From Silene noctiflora (taxonomy: Eukaryota; Streptophyta; Magnoliopsida; Caryophyllales; Caryophyllaceae): a stretch of DNA of 31,006 nucleotides. This document shows positions 23,001 through 29,907 of the stretch, one piece after another (position 1 is the first letter of the stretch; every line of letters starts with the position of its first letter). Below the pieces are notes generated by a model. That model saw nothing but the letters and a program-made list of their open reading frames with translations. It was not told where the DNA came from and did no database searches. The stretch lies in assembly GCA_009801015.1 (NCBI GenBank), contig VHZZ01010513.1:23657-54662 (forward strand), read 5' to 3'. The position numbers were made by a program, and so were the translations under genes.

Positions 23001-26000
23001 AAAAGTGAGAATATATATAAGACATACCGTATCCGTATCTAAAAAATAGTCAAGATACTTCATTTACCGTATCCCCGTGTCACTTAAATTTCAAAATCAC
23101 GTGTCCGATACTTCGATACGTATCGGATATGATACTTCGTATTCGTGTATGAGTAACATAGCTTTTCATTACATGGTTGTATACTGGCAAGGACGAGGAC
23201 GAAGACAGGATTCAATCTGGCATGGGGTCAAAGTCTAATGATGTTTAGAAGTACGCTTACTTTACATTAGTTTTAATTTTTTTCTTGTCCAAAAGTATTC
23301 AAATTAATTCAAATATGGGCCATAGATAAATATAGGAGTAAATTAATTTGAACACAACTTTGTTTTTTTTAATCGTAAGTTAATTAACAACTTCTTACCG
23401 AACTAAGGATTTCACTGCAGTAAATAAACTTGAAATATGGTGGGGTTTATTAAATTCCGAATTTTGATACGAGACGGTTTCATGATGAAATTATAAAATG
23501 AACCCATATTAGTGGTTATTAGTTTTTACGGTTTTTCTTATGAGGCTCTGTCAAACAAGATGTGTGTTCATATATGGTTGCTACTACGTATATGTTATTG
23601 CTTTCCGTCATTGTAAACTGATTGCTATACGTTACTGCTATATGAAGATGTTTTTTAGTCATTTGTATATTGTTTCTTTCCTTGGTTATCGTTGCAGTTA
23701 AGTGGCGGTGAAAAGCAGCGTGTCGCTCTAGCCCGTGCTTTCCTTAAAGCTCCTTCTATTTTGTAAGGCCTTTTTATGCTTTACATTTCATTTATTCCGG
23801 TTACATTTTCACTTTCTTCCTTTATGTTTACTATATCAAACTGAAATCATTAAGTTTGAGTTTCTGTTTGACCAGTTAGGTATCTCCTTAAATAGACAAA
23901 TTATATACTTTAAGAAGCACTTACTTGCATTCTTCACTGATTCACTGAACTTATACGCATCATGATGTTACAGTATAGGATTTTTTGAAAGTCAAAATTT
24001 CCTTTCATATAATTGAAATATGGGTTTTTCTATGGTGTACCGTAGGTTTTTTTCAATTCTAAGATATGCCATCGGCTTTTGAAAATCATACAATATACCC
24101 CTAAATTCAGAGGAAAGTTCTTATTGCCTAATTGCTCTCTTTCGAATGTTATGTTGGACAATTTTAGATGATTATCCGGCCTTTGATTTTAAAACCTATA
24201 AGTTTACCTTGGATTTTGTATTATGTTTCACTCCCCTTTTGTTTTTCACTTTTTCTTTTCTATATTTTCGCATTTTGAGGTGTGCGTTCACCCCATGGAC
24301 GGTACTAAAGGATGATTCATGTCCGCCGACTCCAAATCATTTGGGATTAAGGCTCTAATGTTGTTGTTAAAGAACTCAAGTTGTGGTACTTTGGGAAATT
24401 TTGGAACAAATCATTGAGTGTGTGTTAGATGACTTTAGAAAGTCGAGGTTATGTGTTAGAATGCAAAAAAACATAGCAGTACACGATATGAATTCCCTTA
24501 AATATTTGTTTCGATGTATTTATGCCTCCCCCCTTTCACCCCGGTGTGAACTATTGTTTTCTTAAATGAGTGCACCGGTAATCATTAGAGGGAGGCAATC
24601 TTGTGCACCCTTGAAAGTTTTTCAAAAGGAATTTCTTAATACCTTTTATAGAAATTCTTTTCTTTTTTTTTGGGTTATTCTTTTTTTTTGGGTTATTCTA
24701 CACAAACCAAAACTTGTAAAAAGATTCATTTTAGAAGAAGCATCTTTAAACGCCTTCAGCTGATAGATCCTTGTGAATGATACCAAAACTATTGCCTAAA
24801 TAGTGTATATTGGTTCACTTTCAAGTGTTCCTCCTTTCGTCCATTCCGTATACAGTTAGAGAACTGGATGCAGTTAGAGAACAAAGATGCTTTATTGTCT
24901 GGCTATGGAATACGATTCAATCGACTGCCTATAGTTCTTGCTTTGTGAAACAACAATCCATGAAAGTGTTGATGCTAATTTCCATAATGGGTCATTTGTA
25001 AGTTGTTTGTGTTGCTTGCATTGAGGTAATGTTGTATGCTGTTTTGATTAAAAAAGGCAACATTATTCATGTTGTTCCAGGCTTTGTGATGAAGCTACTA
25101 GTGCACTTGATAGCACCACAGAAGCAGAAATTTTAAGTGCCTTGAGGTCACTCGCCAATAATCGTACATGCATTTTCATCGCGCATCGTCTTACAACTGC
25201 TATGCAGTGTGATGAGGTAAGCTATATAGCTGGTAACAAATCTTGTTTAATGTTATCATTCACATATGTACTGTTCAATCTGGGACATTGATCGCCACAT
25301 AGGTTGCTTGGAGTTATAGGCTTGGGGTTAGCCTGAGTGAAATAATTGACCCCTGAGTCTAACATAGTAACATAGCCTTATGGTTTTGGCGTTTTACTGA
25401 TATGAAGGGTATTTCCTAATTTCCCATCACACAAAAGTATATTTTCATAGCTACTGCTAACTTGCTAAGTACACTTGAGGAATGCCTATGTATATATGAC
25501 TCCGGTCATGTGGGGCTGTCTGTTCATATCTTAGGAATTAAGATTTAAGATTGTATCTCTTGCAAATTTAGTCCGGTCACTCATAGACATGGTTTAAAAT
25601 CGCGGTATCCATCGCGTTTGCAGTAACAAGCTGTTTTAGATATTTATCATCTTTTGGCTATTTCTTATTAAATTAAGATTAATTCTATTTAGAATAATTA
25701 TTTTGAGTATACAACTTTTAAGAGCTTTTCATTACAAAATTTGGCGGGCCGAGTTGGCCGATACACGTTATAATCTTAGACGATGTTTTCCTATTTTTAA
25801 CTTATTTGATACGTCCGATCGACCACCTAAAATACTGATACATCTCGAGCAATACGATACACATTTAGGCCGAGATTTCAATCCATGCACATAGATGGAT
25901 CATCCACGTAGTATTCTCCTTCTATGTCAACAATTGTAATTGATTATTGTTTTTGTTCCCTAGCTTTTTTACTCCTACGGTATAATTCATTGGCATAGAT

Positions 26001-26463
26001 TGCATTAACCAAGAACCCGATACAAATGTTCCGAGAAAAGCCTTGTTTTTTTTTTCTTCTTAAATGATTTTTGATAGTGTTATGTCCATGTTCTAGTGTC
26101 GAGCTTCATATTCATCTATGTGAGATAATATGAAGGGTCAAACCAACTTAGTTTTTATCTTCGCTGGAGCTCTTAGTCCTGCTGTTGTGTGAGATCAACT
26201 TTATTTGGATTCTATTTGGTATTTATTGAGATACTTTGTTCATTGATTGGTGTCATGATGGCCTTCAGATATATGAATTTGTCAGCTTGTTGATTATGGG
26301 TTTACTGACAATCCAATACTTGTTTCAGATCATAGTCCTCGAAAACGGAAGGGTAGTCGAGCAGGGACCTCATGAGGTCCTTCTGTCAAAGGCAGGCAGA
26401 TATTCACAGCTCTGGGCTCAACAGAATAGCACAGTTGATTTTATTGATTCGGTTTTAAAGTAA
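1398..26463 (+). CDS. ABCB25: Mitochondrial half-size ABC transporter, ATM3/ABCB25-like (3' half, 12 exons)
   Basis: Known for the family: Atm1/ABCB7/ATM3 proteins sit in the mitochondrial inner membrane as homodimers and export a glutathione-linked sulfur compound needed for cytosolic iron-sulfur proteins; plant ATM3 also serves molybdenum cofactor synthesis. Seen: twelve GT-AG exons join without a stop into 1,131 nt (376 residues plus TAA). Exons are 1398-1458, 1668-1813, 1898-2014, 2259-2344, 4704-4792, 9750-9805, 11478-11558, 11636-11701, 11777-11869, 23698-23762, 25081-25216 and 26329-26463. The protein runs from the end of the transmembrane domain through a complete nucleotide-binding domain: Walker A GTSGSGKST, Q-loop VVPQDT, signature LSGGEKQR, Walker [14 protein letters not shown]-loop IAHRLTT. 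The N-terminal half, including targeting peptide and first membrane helices, lies before the window. The close match to Arabidopsis ATM1/2/3 is from memory; which paralogue it is cannot be settled here. No disabling change seen. Confidence 0.95.
2259..2344 (+). CDS. ABCB25: Exon 4: linker and start of nucleotide-binding domain
   Basis: The exon encodes [19 protein letters not shown] followed by SIEFDHVHF, the first beta-strand of the ATPase domain. The acceptor is TTCGCAG at 2258 and the donor GTAGGA at 2345. The last two bases AG join T4704 to make a serine codon. The following intron is 2,359 bp and contains a Stowaway-like MITE. Confidence 0.92.
3270..3600. repeat. G-rich GGTGGTGG low-complexity tract
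   Basis: The plus strand has abnormally high G with many GGTGG and GGGTG words, in contrast to the AT-rich surroundings. A second tract of the same kind lies at 9040-9440 in intron 5. The proline-rich minus-strand frames here are shadows of this composition. Confidence 0.7.
3620..3870. mobile_element. Stowaway-like MITE (251 bp)
   Basis: Terminal inverted repeats of about 28 bp: TCCCCTCCAATCCAATTGAT at the left end mirrors ATCAATTGGATTGGAGGGAG at the right end, and both continue into GGTAACA/TGTTACC. The element is flanked by TA (3618-3619 and 3871-3872), as expected for Tc1/Mariner-derived Stowaway MITEs with CTCCCTCC-type termini. The interior is AT-rich and noncoding. Confidence 0.75.
4704..4792 (+). 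CDS. ABCB25: Exon 5: A-loop and first part of Walker A
   Basis: Encodes [18 protein letters not shown] and then [12 protein letters not shown]. The tyrosine after HFS is the expected A-loop aromatic that stacks on adenine. The exon ends after the first base of a glycine codon inside Walker A, so the P-loop GTSGSG/KST is split by a 4,957-bp intron. Donor GTATGC. Confidence 0.92.
5740..6060 (-). pseudogene. Degraded Ty1/copia integrase fragment, antisense
   Basis: On the minus strand, around 6030-5960, one frame reads KRFRTDKGG, matching the RSDxGGEY block of copia integrases. A second frame, about 5920-5840, reads [17 protein letters not shown], matching the block that carries the catalytic glutamate. 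The pieces are broken by stops and a frameshift. No LTR pair could be assigned to it. It is older and more decayed than the copia element in intron 9 and comes from a different family. Confidence 0.7.
6089..8062. repeat. Three direct copies of an AT-rich repeat, Helitron-like
   Basis: Copies begin near 6089, 7109 and 7714 (the last two 605 bp apart). Each contains AGTGAATTCTTTCAAATA, then TTGATTAATTTTGAGATCAT or a close variant, then AATGAGGTG and AATCTATAA. A further block CTAAGAAAATAAGCATT is present at 6961, 7029 and, diverged, near 7605. The copies differ by substitutions and indels, so they are old. The pattern suggests tandem or nested insertion of one non-autonomous family. Confidence 0.7.
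6920..6955 (+). mobile_element. Helitron-like 3' terminus
   Basis: The sequence CCGCGTATGCGTGG can form a short hairpin (5-bp stem, TATG loop) and is followed 12 bp later by CTAG then T, as in Helitron 3' ends (hairpin plus CTRR, inserted before T). A related end at 8952-8987 reads CGCGCATGTATTGCG...CTAC. I could not define the matching 5' TC end. Confidence 0.45.
8071..8932. mobile_element. Long-TIR MITE (862 bp), probably Mutator-like
   Basis: The left arm (8071-8158) and right arm (8823-8932) are inverted copies starting GGGCCAAATTGACAAATTGG and ending with the complement of GGGTTAAATTGACAAATTGG. The subterminal word GACAAATTGGTAAAAAA occurs twice on the left and three times on the right. 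ACTAAAAT directly flanks both ends (8063-8070, 8933-8940), an 8-bp duplication that could be read as 9 bp with one shared base. No transposase is present. It interrupts the AT-rich repeat family: sequence left of it and right of it reads on as one repeat. Confidence 0.75.
9040..9440. repeat. Second G-rich GGTGG tract
   Basis: G-rich low-complexity sequence built of GGTGATGGGG, GGTGG and GAATAGGTGG words. It resembles the tract in intron 4 and is followed at about 9480-9592 by sequence related to the end of the Mutator-like MITE at 22596-22970. Confidence 0.6.
9750..9805 (+). CDS. ABCB25: Exon 6: end of Walker A (KST)
   Basis: A 56-nt exon. Its first two bases finish the Walker A glycine, then [18 protein letters not shown] follows, including the ATP-phosphate-binding lysine. 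Acceptor TTTCAG, donor GTAAGG. Phase and motif agree exactly with exon 5, so the exon is certain although very short and flanked by repeats. Confidence 0.92.
9885..10097. repeat. Diverged tandem duplication, 122-bp period
   Basis: Copy one begins at 9885 and copy two at 10007. Each starts GGTATT, passes through CCTATTACCACAC or GCTATTACAACAC, and ends with AAACTGTACATTC followed by TGACMATG. The apparent 87-codon frame across them is not a recognisable protein. Confidence 0.75.
10653..10999. mobile_element. hAT-like MITE (347 bp)
   Basis: A perfect 11-bp terminal inverted repeat CTAGGTAGCAC / GTGCTACCTAG is flanked on both sides by the exact 8-bp duplication CTCACAAG (10645-10652 and 11000-11007). 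Subterminal regions hold many GTGTCC/GGACAC words (for example GTCCCGTGTCCGACACC). No coding capacity. The 8-bp duplication points to hAT or a similar superfamily. It is related in structure and subterminal sequence to the element at 22050-23161. Confidence 0.82.
11478..11869 (+). CDS. ABCB25: Exons 7-9: Q-loop to helical subdomain
   Basis: Exons 11478-11558 (27 codons), 11636-11701 (22 codons) and 11777-11869 (31 codons), all phase 0, separated by introns of only 77 and 75 bp. They encode [18 protein letters not shown] to VVPQDT (Q-loop), then [14 protein letters not shown], then [20 protein letters not shown] to VGERGLK. The donor of exon 8 is the weak GTTTGT and that of exon 9 is GTCAGA; the latter opens the 11.8-kb intron. 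Confidence 0.94.
13690..14560 (-). pseudogene. LINE reverse-transcriptase C-terminus and zf-RVT relic, antisense
   Basis: Read on the minus strand from 14556: [20 protein letters not shown], then [16 protein letters not shown] and CKNFLWQG, the usual region just after the LINE polymerase core. It continues through [12 protein letters not shown] and ALGKYVWWI (about 14290-14200) and a [16 protein letters not shown] segment to [17 protein letters not shown] and DRTCLLCG...HLFFTCAYN, the zf-RVT zinc-binding domain. Several frameshifts or stops separate the pieces. The polymerase core and endonuclease are absent, as in a 5'-truncated LINE. Which LINE lineage is uncertain. Confidence 0.8.
15147..15597 (-). 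repeat. 3' LTR of the copia element (451 bp)
   Basis: Matches the LTR at 19484-19977 almost throughout. It contains about four to five tandem copies of a roughly 35-bp unit with GATCTAGATTCATAGTACAT and ATGCAT (about 15374-15545). It is 43 bp shorter than its partner because of fewer units. Confidence 0.93.
15598..15608 (-). promoter_or_regulatory. Polypurine tract
   Basis: Immediately next to the 3' LTR the minus strand reads TCAAGGAGGAG before TGTTG. This is the expected site for plus-strand priming. Confidence 0.7.
15600..16080 (-). pseudogene. copia RNase H domain, broken
   Basis: Reads [44 protein letters not shown], then [44 protein letters not shown] and a C-terminal KLGV. There is a frameshift near 15850, between LADMGHTQ and DSTEVLVD. 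These are the usual copia RNase H blocks with the second aspartate and the H-x-R-T-K-H-type end. Confidence 0.88.
16080..17091 (-). pseudogene. copia reverse transcriptase, broken
   Basis: Pieces in order: [49 protein letters not shown], then after a frameshift near 16750 the [13 protein letters not shown] region (about 16570-16620), and [13 protein letters not shown] with the catalytic YVDD at about 16472-16461. It ends with YFLGMEV and [11 protein letters not shown]. Two undetermined bases (16369, 16387) fall in the DLG-Y-FLG region. Frameshifts separate the pieces. Confidence 0.9.
17072..18060 (-). pseudogene. copia integrase, broken
   Basis: The zinc-binding half [14 protein letters not shown] is followed by [19 protein letters not shown], then [11 protein letters not shown] with the second catalytic aspartate. 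The block that should hold the first catalytic aspartate (HTDxxGP) is missing at about 17945-17965, where the frame also shifts. The block that should hold the catalytic glutamate (QNGVxERKN) is replaced by a purine run (about 17650-17685). Later parts, [20 protein letters not shown] and [15 protein letters not shown], are intact. It cannot be catalytically active. Confidence 0.85.
18066..18917 (-). pseudogene. copia gag zinc knuckles, protease and start of integrase
   Basis: An open stretch of about 280 codons. Two CCHC knuckles, [14 protein letters not shown] and [14 protein letters not shown] (about 18610-18722), bind the RNA. The aspartic protease motif IDSGCTSHM follows (catalytic aspartate at about 18515), with one undetermined base at 18491. 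Next is [14 protein letters not shown], typical after the protease, and the pre-integrase zinc region beginning [12 protein letters not shown] frameshift near 18090 ends this frame before the C-x2-C part, which continues in another frame ([15 protein letters not shown], about 18000-18040). Confidence 0.88.
18917..19439 (-). pseudogene. copia gag, N-terminal part, broken
   Basis: The likely original start is the ATG at 19439 ([15 protein letters not shown]). A TGA at 19373-19371 replaces the tryptophan of the conserved Y-x-Y-W motif of copia gag. Downstream the frame continues as [16 protein letters not shown], then a frameshift near 19170 before [11 protein letters not shown], and another near 18930. 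Gag would form the particle shell; this copy cannot make it. Confidence 0.8.
19469..19481 (-). promoter_or_regulatory. Primer-binding site, initiator tRNA-Met type
   Basis: Two bases inside the 5' LTR the minus strand reads TGGCATCAGAACC, close to the common TGGTATCAGAGC complement of the initiator tRNA-Met 3' end. Its position fits minus-strand priming of this element. Confidence 0.75.
19484..19977 (-). repeat. 5' LTR of the copia element (494 bp)
   Basis: Partner of the LTR at 15147-15597. The tandem array (about 19703-19920) mixes full units of about 35 bp with shorter 25-bp units (GCATGATTCATAGTACATAC type), explaining the extra length. The element's promoter should lie here, directed toward lower coordinates. 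Confidence 0.93.
20606..21901. mobile_element. Solo LTR (1,296 bp)
   Basis: Begins TGTAACACCCCC and ends GGTGTATTACA, so the ends are TG...CA and nearly inverted. It is flanked by the exact 5-bp duplication GTAGT (20601-20605 and 21902-21906). No primer site, coding region or second LTR is present, which fits a solo LTR left by recombination between two LTRs. The length and TGTAACACC-type ends fit plant Ty3/gypsy LTRs, but the superfamily is inferred. Near its right end it carries a short array of 12-bp palindromes. Confidence 0.82.
21736..21870. repeat. Array of ACTCGATCGAGT palindromes inside the solo LTR
   Basis: Perfect 12-bp palindromes ACTCGATCGAGT lie at 21736-21747, 21757-21768 and 21776-21787. 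A near copy ACTCGGTCGAGT is at 21798-21809, and weaker ones lie around 21843 (ATTCGATAGAG) and 21859-21870 (ACTCGACAGAGT). Spacing is 19-22 bp for the first four, about two helical turns. Such regular palindromes could be protein-binding sites in the LTR; that is inference. Confidence 0.85.
22050..23161. mobile_element. hAT-like element (1,112 bp) with nested MITE
   Basis: Ends CTACGATACTCCGACACG and, inverted on the right, CTATGTTACTCATACACG. They are flanked by the exact 8-bp duplication CTTTTCAT (22042-22049 and 23162-23169). Both subterminal regions are rich in GATAC, ACACG and CCGTGTC words, like the 347-bp element in intron 6. No transposase domain was recognised; the 113-codon frame at 22033-22374 starts outside the element and shows no known motif. 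Without the nested MITE the element is about 730 bp. Confidence 0.75.
22596..22970. mobile_element. Mutator-like MITE (375 bp) with 119-bp terminal inverted repeats
   Basis: Arms at 22596-22714 and 22852-22970 are inverted copies (starts GGGTTAATTGATAAACA and GGGTAAATTGATAAACA) with a spacer of about 137 bp. Exact 9-bp duplications TTTTTTAAT flank it (22587-22595 and 22971-22979). Long arms plus a 9-bp duplication fit Mutator-like elements. It has no coding capacity and lies wholly inside the hAT-like element. Confidence 0.85.
23698..23762 (+). CDS. ABCB25: Exon 10: ABC signature motif and start of Walker B
   Basis: Begins with [17 protein letters not shown], the ABC signature, and ends inside Walker B (PSIL, last codon split TT/G). 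Acceptor TTGCAG, donor GTAAGG. It joins VGERGLK of exon 9 across an 11,828-bp intron full of transposons, reproducing the usual ERG-L-K-LSGG order. Confidence 0.94.
23763..25080 (+). other. Intron 10 (1,318 bp)
   Basis: AT-rich noncoding sequence between Walker B halves. Only a small direct duplication of a T-run plus GGGTTATTC (24661-24699) stands out. No transposon end or host exon is recognised; the short frames here lack motifs. Confidence 0.7.
25081..25216 (+). CDS. ABCB25: Exon 11: Walker B, D-loop, H-loop
   Basis: Encodes [18 protein letters not shown] (Walker B with catalytic glutamate, D-loop SALD) through [15 protein letters not shown], which holds the switch histidine. The first base completes the leucine codon of exon 10. 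Donor GTAAGC. Confidence 0.94.
25217..26328 (+). other. Intron 11 (1,112 bp)
   Basis: Noncoding and AT-rich with no element that I can delimit. The frame that appears to precede exon 12 from 26236 is intron sequence; the homologous protein starts at 26329 after TTTCAG. Confidence 0.7.
26329..26463 (+). CDS. ABCB25: Exon 12: C-terminus and stop
   Basis: Encodes [20 protein letters not shown], then the conserved [12 protein letters not shown] and a short acidic tail ending in SVLK, with TAA at 26461-26463. The end of the open frame agrees with the usual C-terminus of plant ATM proteins, a few residues beyond the QQN motif. Confidence 0.93.
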   Translation: MIVLENGRVVEQGPHEVLLSKAGRYSQLWAQQNSTVDFIDSVLK

Positions 26464-26760
26464 ATGTTTCGGCCAATGCTAGAACAACTTTCAACATCCA
26501 CCCTGCTGACAGGTTGACTGTGAAGGCGCCGAACAAACATATTTAGAAGCGCCCTTGTAACATTAGCTACTTTTTTGTAGCTAGGAGGAAGCTACATTGT
26601 ACCCATGCTGCTACACGGACTGCTGTATTAATTTTGGGGGTTGCCTCATTATATATATATACTAGTTTTGGTGCCTGGTCTCGCCCGCACTACCTTTATT
26701 ACCATTTAAATTTTGTCATCTATGAAATAAAACTATGTTAGATTTGCCAAACTTACACAT
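26464..26760 (+). other. Probable 3' untranslated region
   Basis: Sequence after the stop codon is not coding. A canonical AATAAA lies at 26726-26731, followed by AT-rich sequence, and is a reasonable poly(A) signal. The real cleavage site cannot be fixed from sequence. Confidence 0.5.
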
Positions 26761-28000
26761 TTGCCATTTGTAATATATTTTTCTACGACATATCTTGAAG
26801 TTATGATGAGATATAAAATTTATTAACAAATTTATGACACATCCACTACTTAATGAGATCATGTAAGTCCACTTAGAATTGTTGAGTTAAAAAGTGCTAT
26901 TATAACCCTTGGATTTTGAAGATGGGTTATTTAGAGCAAAAAGCACACATTACAATTAACATAAGGAAAAATTATAAATAACCAACATGTATTTGCGTAT
27001 TTTTATAAATAACCATGATGTATTTATGGTTTCACAAATAACCCCAAACTTTCTTGTATACTCCCTAATCATCACGGTATATTTGACCCGAGATTCGTTT
27101 TTTATAATTTCCGACTCTTTGATTAACAATTTATTTGAAATACCCATATTACCCTTCCCTATTCTTTTTTTTTTCCCTAAATCATCCCGCAAACCCTAAA
27201 TTCCCAAATTGTTTCACATAAAGTTGAATCGATAGATCTAGAACACTACTGAAGGAATGGTTTTTCCCCAAATCATCCCCCAAACCCTAACTCGTTATCT
27301 ATTCATAGCCCCACTTTTCCATACACCCTATCATCTATAACCTTCTCCTCCCTCTCTCATCAAATTAGATTTTCAAACAAAAAACTCGGATTTTTTTTCT
27401 TAAAACCACTTTCCCTCTTCTTCTTCTTCTCTCTCAGTTCATCATTTAATTCGTTCCTTTATTTGCATTCTTTTGCATTTTACGAGTTTTGAGTATAGAT
27501 TTTATAAGTAATCTTCTCCCTCTTAGCTTAAACTCTCTTATTTGATATTTTTATTATGTAACTTCCGAGTTTTTTTTGCGCGTTTTACAATTTTCGCGTA
27601 AAATAAAAGCAGTTTTATAAAAAACTCCGTAAATTTTCATCCAAACTTCGATTAAGGCGAAACAAAAGCCTAACTTTATTATTTTTTCGAGTCTCGTCGC
27701 AATGGTGATATTTTCGTATACCATTGAGTTTTCTAAATGTTTATAACGGCTCGGTTGTGCTCGAAAACTCGGTTGGATTTTGACTAAATTTCTTGTTTAT
27801 GTTGAAAAATAATGGTTTGTGTAGTTTCTTGTGAAATTTTTGTAGAATCTTGTTGGAATCGTTGGTTAGTTATTTAGAATTGTGAAAATCGCCTAACCAT
27901 ACAACAAACAACTAGAAAAAGATTAGTACTACTTTAAGGAACTAGGTTCTCTAAAGCAAAGAAAACACAACTAAAAGCAAATAACAAGTCAAAGAAATTA
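26761..28000. other. Intergenic AT-rich region with CT-rich and telo-box stretch
   Basis: No gene recognised. From 27170 to 27440 the plus strand becomes pyrimidine-rich, with AAACCCTAA telo-box words near 27191 and 27281 and a TCTTCTTCTTCTTCTCTCTC tract near 27415. A phrase like CCCAAATCATCCCSCAAACCCTAA is present twice. Such composition is common in plant promoters and 5' leaders, but no open frame follows. Confidence 0.5.
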
Positions 28001-28010
28001 TACCGTCCCT

Positions 28011-29343
28011 GGTAACGACGCCATTTTGATGGGTATGTCATTATGGTCACAATCAAACATACATTCATAAACTCTACAAACAAGCTAGTATACCAAGTAA
28101 ATGGAGATCAATCCACAAGGAAGATTTTTTCTCACGAAATGCGATTACTTAAAGCGGTGTCTTATGTTTCAAGTTATTGAGTTTCCGATTTTGGTCTAAA
28201 CTACTAGATGTAAACAACAAAAACGTAAGCAAAAGCAAGAACTACGAATACTGGTTGTAAACAATCAAGAAAAGAAACTAGGGTGTCATGTGTTCATAGA
28301 GAATGATCAAGGAAATCAATGAATGCGAGTTTTAGACAAGTTGGGGTTCTAATCGGACTATGGGTCGACTCTCTTGGTCTAACGACCCTACCTAGATCAA
28401 GTTGGGTTAACTCTCACGTACACCCGTTCAACCCACTAGCATAGTGCAAGTTCTAACACATCCTAAGGTTTTCGATCTTATAGTAGTATATAAACAATGA
28501 ATAAACCATATAAACATTCATCTACACAATTCATCAAACATGTAGTGTGCACTAGTTGAAACTAGAACCCTTAGTCAAAAATTAGATTCAACAAACATGG
28601 ATTATCCCATAATGAGCTCCCTAATCCTCCATTAATCCTAGTTAAGATACTACTCATTACTTGTCCTCGTTAACATGCCAACAACATTAACAATCACATA
28701 AACTAAACTAATCATGATGATTAAGACAAGTAATAAGTAAACTTAATAAATGAATAATAAAGGATTAATAAAAGAATCAAGAAAGATTAACTAATTAAGC
28801 AAGGAATGAAATAGATGAAGAACAATAGAAGAAACCCTTTGATTAGATGAAGAATTGTCACCCTTCTTCAATAAAACCCAAAGAAATCTTCAGTGTAAAC
28901 TAGATCTAAGACTAGTTAAGAAGTTATTATACTAATTATTGAAAGATTAACTAATTAATCTAGGTTTTTAAGATGGTGTTCTAATAATCAAAGACGAGAT
29001 CTCCCATTTGATCACAAAGTTGGGTATTTATAGTAATACAAAATTAGGTTAAGCCAGGTTAAGCAGAGATTAGAAAACAAGGGAGCTTCAGTGTTCTCGT
29101 GCGGTTCATGGTCGAGTGGTGCGGTTCAAGCAAAACCTGACACCCTAACTCAAAGTATGCCTCCTAATAGTTGCATTTAAGCTCCTAGGGTTCTTCTGCT
29201 TGTCCTACTCTTTATGCTAAGGCCGTTACATTGTCAATTGGCTCCCTTTTGCTCAGGATTAACAAAAGATTAAGGAGAGATTATGAAATATACCTACTAA
29301 TTAAGCAAGGAATGAAATAAATGAAGAACAATAGAAGAAACCC
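28011..29343 (-). mobile_element. Probable old LTR with adjacent PBS-like site
   Basis: At 28011-28023 the minus strand reads TGGCGTCGTTACC, followed by AGGGACGG. This resembles the TGGCGCCGTTGCCGGGGA primer site of Athila-type Ty3/gypsy elements. Immediately beside it, at 28027, TGATGGGTATG would be the LTR edge. The LTR would extend rightward over about 1.3 kb. No internal coding region remains to the left. The far end and target duplication are not identified, so class and right boundary are uncertain. Confidence 0.4.
28790..29343. repeat. 48-bp direct repeat, 506 bp apart
   Basis: CTAATTAAGCAAGGAATGAA and the following 28 bases up to AGAAGAAACCC occur at 28790-28837 and again at 29296-29343 with one difference (ATAGATG versus ATAAATG). 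It lies inside the putative LTR region and may mark a local duplication or template switch. Confidence 0.85.
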
Positions 29344-29888
29344 ATATGTCGACTAATTACAAATAATGAACATAACATTCTTAATTCATATCAGATCATG
29401 TTTTTTCTTATTTCCCATTCATTTTAGTCATAATGAAACTCTTGGTTAACATAAATACCATGTCGAGTACGGTGATGTGATGACTACGAATGCACATATG
29501 ATTTATCGTAGTTTTCCTTTTTCTTTTATTTCAAACTATTCATGTCAAGCTTGCAAATCGATAATCAAATTCAAGCTTGAAATTGGATATCACTTATGAA
29601 ATAGTAATTATCCCGAGCCATGCAAGTATCATTTGAATTCTATCCTTTTTAAACACTTATTTTTATTCCTTTTTTACGGGTTTTGAGCAGGAGGACACCC
29701 TCTTGTGTCGCAGTAGAGCACGCACCCCAATAGGGTGTCTCTTTCATTGCTCAAACCTGACCAAAGGTTATTATGGTGCAGTATGACTCGCGTCTCTATA
29801 GGCTGTCGCGCACCTTAGCCCTCATCTTTCGGCACATTCAAAACTTCCCCGACTACGGTCAAATATGAACGTATCGTAGGTCGATTTA

Positions 29889-29907
29889 ACACACACACAC
29901 ACACACA
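29889..29907. repeat. (AC)n microsatellite
   Basis: An uninterrupted AC run of about nine units directly at the outer edge of the inverted-repeat arm. Confidence 0.9.

Larger units (their letters stand above)
11870..23697 (+). other. Intron 9 (11,828 bp), transposon-filled
   Basis: The largest intron. From left to right it holds unannotated sequence with pyrimidine-rich stretches (11870-13680), a LINE reverse-transcriptase tail, a Ty1/copia element, about 620 bp with nothing recognised (19983-20600), a solo LTR, and a hAT-like element with a nested MITE. Sequence 23170-23697 is AT-rich and unrecognised. No missing host exon is needed: exons 9 and 10 join in frame with the expected protein order. 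Confidence 0.85.

Noticed and set aside
26236..26463. Plus-strand frame with an extra N-terminal hydrophobic stretch before IIVLENG
   Set aside because: The first part is intron 11; exon 12 begins at 26329 after a TTTCAG acceptor and continues the protein from exon 11 exactly.
27170..27440. Possible promoter and 5' leader of another gene
   Set aside because: Telo-box and CT-rich words are suggestive, but no open frame or splice-consistent coding sequence follows within the window.
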